Shown here one piece after another: positions 60,936 through 64,000 of a DNA stretch of 64,000 nucleotides. The DNA is from Tepidibacter aestuarii (lineage in GTDB: Bacteria > Bacillota > Clostridia > Peptostreptococcales > Peptostreptococcaceae). The notes under the pieces were generated by a model. It saw nothing but the letters and a program-made list of their open reading frames with translations. It was not told where the DNA came from and ran no database searches. Within the stretch, counting starts at the first letter, position 1; each line of letters opens with the position of its first letter. The stretch lies in NCBI RefSeq assembly GCF_934924865.1, contig NZ_OW235315.1, positions 558,001 to 622,000 on the forward strand, written 5' to 3'. Position numbers and translations under genes: made by a program.

Positions 60936-62258
60936 ATGGGACATGTGACTTGGCTGACTATAATATTTGGAAGTATACCGGAGGCATTTTTTATACTGCT
61001 AATAGCTGTAACGTCTATAGGATATAAAGTTGATTTTAAAAAAATATTTGTTATGTCTGTTATAGAAGGGATATTTTTTTATTTGTATATGAATTATTTG
61101 GCACTACCTGTTGATATACATTCATGGATAGTAACAATTATTTTAATACTGTTAATACATTTTTTTTTCAAAATAGATTTAAAGAGTTGTTTCATAGGAA
61201 TTACTTTTGCTACTATGATTTCATTCTTAATTCAATATTTAAATTTAATATATATATATATATTAAATTTAAAATATATTAATTTATTAGAAAACGAAAT
61301 TTTGCGTATATTATTTTTTTATCCCTCTTTGATTTTATTAGGAATAGTAGCTTTTATAATATATAAAAAAAATATAGTATTCTATAAATTTTATATGAAT
61401 AAAGAAAATATGGATTATATAGTAGATAATAAAGCTATATCTACTATGTTTTTAATATTGAATTTTATAATGATAGTAGTATTTGATATGTATGTTAAAA
61501 TATTTGAAAATGATATTTTTAGCCTAAAAGAAAAAATAAATTTAATAATAGTAGCTTGCTTGTTTTTGTTACTGTTTTTAGTATTGATGATGATATTCAG
61601 GTTTGTAGACAAAAATATAAAAAAACAGTATGAAACTATTTTAATAGAAAAAAGTTTAGAAGATATGAAAAAAAATATAAATATTTTAAAAAAACAAAGA
61701 CATGATTATTTGAGACATATGCAGATTATATCATCTTTGTTGGATGACGATAAGTTTGATAGTGCTAAAGACTATATAGATAATTTAACAGATTATATAA
61801 ATAGTGAGGCTAAATACATAGATACTGGGAATACATTTTTAAATGCTGTTATAAGCCTTAAAGAGGAACAATCAAAGCACAGGCAGATAGAATTTAAAAC
61901 TAATGTAAAAAGCAAAATAATAGAATTGAAAATTCCTAATTTTGAAATCTGTAATATAGTATCTAATGTTATAGATAATGCATTTGATGCACTTGATGAA
62001 ATTGAACAAAATAATAAATATGTAGAATTAACTATTTATGGAGATGAGTTATGTTATATATTTAAGCTGAAAAATAATGGAGAAAAAATAGAGTTTATAG
62101 ATAGGGTATTTGAAGAAGGATTTAGCACTAAAAAGGGTAAAGATAGAGGATTTGGACTTTATATAGTAAGACAAACTCTTGAAAAATATAAATCTAGTAT
62201 ATTTGTAGAAAGTGATGAGAAAATAACTGAATTTAGTATTGTAATACCTAAGTATTAA
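60936..62258 (+). CDS. agrC: AgrC-like sensor histidine kinase
   Basis: 440 residues. Six to seven N-terminal membrane helices (to about residue 222) form the peptide receptor. The cytoplasmic part has the HPK10 phospho-acceptor KKQRHDYLRHMQI and a GHKL ATPase with N-box NVIDNAFDALDE and G-box FSTKKGKDRGFGLYIV. It would bind the cyclic peptide made from the downstream agrD and phosphorylate the LytTR regulator at the end of the operon. The order kinase first, then agrB, agrD and regulator, differs from the staphylococcal agrBDCA. Confidence 0.9.
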   Translation: MGHVTWLTIIFGSIPEAFFILLIAVTSIGYKVDFKKIFVMSVIEGIFFYLYMNYLALPVDIHSWIVTIILILLIHFFFKIDLKSCFIGITFATMISFLIQYLNLIYIYILNLKYINLLENEILRILFFYPSLILLGIVAFIIYKKNIVFYKFYMNKENMDYIVDNKAISTMFLILNFIMIVVFDMYVKIFENDIFSLKEKINLIIVACLFLLLFLVLMMIFRFVDKNIKKQYETILIEKSLEDMKKNINILKKQRHDYLRHMQIISSLLDDDKFDSAKDYIDNLTDYINSEAKYIDTGNTFLNAVISLKEEQSKHRQIEFKTNVKSKIIELKIPNFEICNIVSNVIDNAFDALDEIEQNNKYVELTIYGDELCYIFKLKNNGEKIEFIDRVFEEGFSTKKGKDRGFGLYIVRQTLEKYKSSIFVESDEKITEFSIVIPKY

Positions 62259-62272
62259 TGGAGTGATAAACT

Positions 62273-62896
62273 GTGGTTGGAAATATATCTAATAAAATAT
62301 CATTGTATTTTCAAAATCAATTAAATCTTGATGAAGAAAATAGAGAGGTAATAGAGTATGGCTCGTTTGTAGTTATAGGTGGCTGTTTTAAAATTATAAT
62401 GCTAATAATTTTAGGGTTATTATTTGGAGTTTTGAAGTATGCGCTTATAATATCTACTACATTTGCTTTATTCAGAACCTTTTCCGGAGGAGTACATGCT
62501 AATACATATAAGGGGTGTATGATTCTCACGATGACTTTATTTATAGGATCATCTATGATTGTTAAATTGTGTGAAAATAATATTAATTATAGTATTTTGA
62601 TATTATTTATTGCTTTGATAATAATATATAGTATGTATTCTATTATTAGGTTTGCACCTAAAGATACACCTAATAGAATTATCAGTGATGAAAAGGAAAA
62701 GAAAAAGTTTAAAAAAATAACAGTATATTTATTTATATTATATACATGTTTTATGTTTGGATGCTTGCATTACGAGATAGAATATACTTTTGTTTTAGCT
62801 GGATTTATAGGAATTTTTATACAAATGATATTATTACATCCTATAGCTTATAGGACTATTAATAGATTTGACAATATTTTAAAAAGGGGGATTTAA
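62273..62896 (+). CDS. agrB: AgrB-like peptide-processing membrane protease
   Basis: 207 residues, GTG start with GGAGTGA six bases upstream. The catalytic pair of AgrB is present: His75 and Cys82 in the stretch FRTFSGGVHANTYKGC, at the same spacing as in Staphylococcus (His77, Cys84). Five to six membrane helices. It cuts the C-terminal tail of AgrD and closes the (thio)lactone ring. The stop is followed after two bases by the agrD start. Confidence 0.95.
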   Translation: MVGNISNKISLYFQNQLNLDEENREVIEYGSFVVIGGCFKIIMLIILGLLFGVLKYALIISTTFALFRTFSGGVHANTYKGCMILTMTLFIGSSMIVKLCENNINYSILILFIALIIIYSMYSIIRFAPKDTPNRIISDEKEKKKFKKITVYLFILYTCFMFGCLHYEIEYTFVLAGFIGIFIQMILLHPIAYRTINRFDNILKRGI

Positions 62897-62898
62897 AA

Positions 62899-63030
62899 AT
62901 GAAAAACTTAAAGAAAATAGCATTAATTTCAGCAAAAAAATACTTAGATAAGGTTGCTGAAAATACATGTAATGCAGCGAGCACACGTGCTTTGTACCAA
63001 CCAAAAACACCAAAAAAATTACAAAAATAA
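62899..63030 (+). CDS. agrD: AgrD-like cyclic lactone autoinducer precursor (43 aa)
   Basis: Too short for many gene finders but clear by position and sequence: GGGGG ribosome site, MKNLKKIALISAKKYLDKVAENT (amphipathic leader), CNAASTRALY and the C-terminal recognition region QPKTPKKLQK. Clostridial AgrD peptides share the YQPKxPxxLxK tail, and the signal is the residues just before it. In AgrD the ring is usually closed by a Cys four residues before the cut. Here that place is Thr or Ser (S-T-R-A-L-Y), and the only Cys is nine residues before the Tyr, so the product may be a lactone or a larger ring (inference). Confidence 0.9.
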   Translation: MKNLKKIALISAKKYLDKVAENTCNAASTRALYQPKTPKKLQK

Positions 63031-63036
63031 TATAAG

Positions 63037-63066
63037 ACCTGTACATTTAATGTGTACAGGTTTTAT
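63037..63066 (+). terminator. Hairpin terminator between agrD and agrA
   Basis: The stem ACCTGTACA / TGTACAGGT with a seven-base loop and a TTTTAT tail. It probably reduces read-through, giving more agrBD than regulator transcript. Confidence 0.7.
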
Positions 63067-63096
63067 ATTCTAAAATTATGAAATGGAGATGCTAAT

Positions 63097-63840
63097 ATGG
63101 GGATAAATGTACTTATATGTGATGATGATAAAATAGTAAGAAATCATATTGTAAAAGTTGCAAGTAAGCTTAAGGGTATAGAGTTTATAAAAACAGCAGA
63201 AAATGGATTACAAGCTGTTAAAGAAATTAAAAAAGGTGAATTTGATATTCTTATAATTGATATAGATATGCCTTATAAAAATGGGATAGATGCAGCTAAA
63301 GATATATTTAAGATAAATCCAGATGTATATATAATATTTGTTACAGGATTTAGAGAGTATGCACTTGATGCATTTGATGTTTATTCACTTGATTATATAA
63401 TGAAGCCTTTCAATGAAAAAAGGCTTATAGCAACTTTAGAAAAAGCTGTAAAAGAAATAAATTTAAAGAAAAATGCTATAGAAATTTCTGATAATGAAGA
63501 AAAGTTTATATTTAAAAAAGATAGAAATAGATATATAGTTAATCTAAATGATGTATATATGTTTGAGAAAAATGGAAGATTAACTAGGATATATACTTCT
63601 GAAATTCAAGAAGATTTTTATGAATCATTTTATGATATAGAAAAAAGATTATCTTCTAATTTTTTTAGATCTCATAAATCATTTATAGTAAATATAAATA
63701 AAGTGAATAAGATATTACCATATAATAAAACATCATTTGAAGTTTCTTTTAGAGAGAGCGAATTAAGGGCATTGTTAAGTAAAAAAAATGAAATAAAATT
63801 TCTGAATGAATTATATTTATACAAAAAGAAAGTTATATAA
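63097..63840 (+). CDS. agrA: LytTR-family response regulator (AgrA-like)
   Basis: 247 residues. Receiver domain with acidic pocket CDDD, phospho-acceptor Asp55 (IIDIDMP), Thr in VTGF and Lys in IMKPF. C-terminal LytTR DNA-binding domain (about 145-245): YMFEKNGRLTRIYTS, DFYESFYDIEKRL, FFRSHKSFIVNINKVNKILPYN. It is the partner of the AgrC-like kinase. LytTR regulators bind paired 9-bp sites; I did not find an obvious pair upstream of agrC. The ATG follows GGAGATGCT. Confidence 0.93.
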   Translation: MGINVLICDDDKIVRNHIVKVASKLKGIEFIKTAENGLQAVKEIKKGEFDILIIDIDMPYKNGIDAAKDIFKINPDVYIIFVTGFREYALDAFDVYSLDYIMKPFNEKRLIATLEKAVKEINLKKNAIEISDNEEKFIFKKDRNRYIVNLNDVYMFEKNGRLTRIYTSEIQEDFYESFYDIEKRLSSNFFRSHKSFIVNINKVNKILPYNKTSFEVSFRESELRALLSKKNEIKFLNELYLYKKKVI

Positions 63841-63843
63841 ATA

Positions 63844-63897
63844 AGCTATCTTAAAATAGGAGTTAGTTTCTAGAGCTAGATAGCTCTTTTTTTATTA
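63844..63897 (+). terminator. Rho-independent terminator after agrA
   Basis: The stem AGCTATCT / AGATAGCT with an inner AGAGCTA / TAGCTCT alternative, followed by seven T residues. Nothing else is seen to the window end. Confidence 0.8.
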
Positions 63898-64000
63898 TTA
63901 AATACATTATATTGTTAGAAATAAATATAGAAGCATATGAAATAAAGTGATGTGATTTAAAAAAACAAAATATTAAGAAAATTACCCTCGAATATACTTT

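Overview
The window is chromosomal DNA of an anaerobic, spore-forming, amino-acid-fermenting Firmicute. It is AT-rich and favours ATA and AGA codons. Selenoprotein glycine reductase (grdE, grdA, grdB), a fused CspB-CspA-type germination protease with SleC-like cortex hydrolases, and butyryl-CoA dehydrogenase with its ETF together point to Peptostreptococcaceae or close relatives (the Clostridioides, Acetoanaerobium, Tepidibacter neighbourhood). The genus is an inference. I see no rRNA, tRNA, CRISPR array, prophage or intact insertion sequence.

Layout. 1-3.2 kb: the 3' end of an NhaC-type antiporter, a long intergenic region, and a Na/Pi cotransporter behind four 11-bp-phased TTAAC boxes. 3.3-12.3 kb: cold-shock protein, a DUF3783 protein, then a germination block: a double subtilisin protease (+) facing an operon (-) of a LysM-GH18 hydrolase and two near-identical SleC-like genes, with a PrsW-like protease gene beyond. 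12.5-23.3 kb: a GGDEF-EAL protein, an MltG-like membrane protein without a usual start codon, a secreted 5'-nucleotidase, a HEPN-motif protein next to signal peptidase I, a TGS-type nucleoside kinase, glutaminase and endonuclease IV. 23.5-36 kb: an atypical-codon EamA transporter, bcd-etfB-etfA, an aldo/keto reductase, a ZIP transporter, RusA, QueG, a Lon-like protease, YlxP, endonuclease III, and a VanW gene with an in-frame TAG. 36-43 kb: DUF2225, cobU-cobS-cobC, HAD, DUF362-ferredoxin, TrmL, and a broken plus an intact degV.

43.4-47.9 kb is the glycine reductase operon: a consensus promoter, a single glycine aptamer with terminator, then grdX, trxA, grdE, grdA and grdB. TGA is read as selenocysteine in grdA (codon 44) and grdB (codon 350), so plain ORF calling breaks both genes. 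trxB and grdC/grdD are not here. 48.2-53.1 kb is a nucleoside-type BMP ABC transporter. 53.3-60.8 kb holds DUF6873, ytxC, a sensory [FeFe]-hydrogenase-like protein paired with a SpoIIE-type phosphatase, DUF445, and thrS behind a T-box with a perfect TTGACA/TATAAT promoter. 60.9-63.9 kb is an agr-type quorum-sensing locus in the order agrC-agrB-agrD-agrA, with a 43-residue AgrD shorter than usual gene-calling limits.

The points most worth a second look are: the germination protease whose second half keeps its catalytic triad; a relic showing how the SleC pair arose by tandem duplication; the stand-alone HEPN protein; the interrupted vanW and degV genes; two genes that may start at ATA or ATT; the AgrD peptide without Cys at the expected ring position; and families of short dispersed intergenic repeats.
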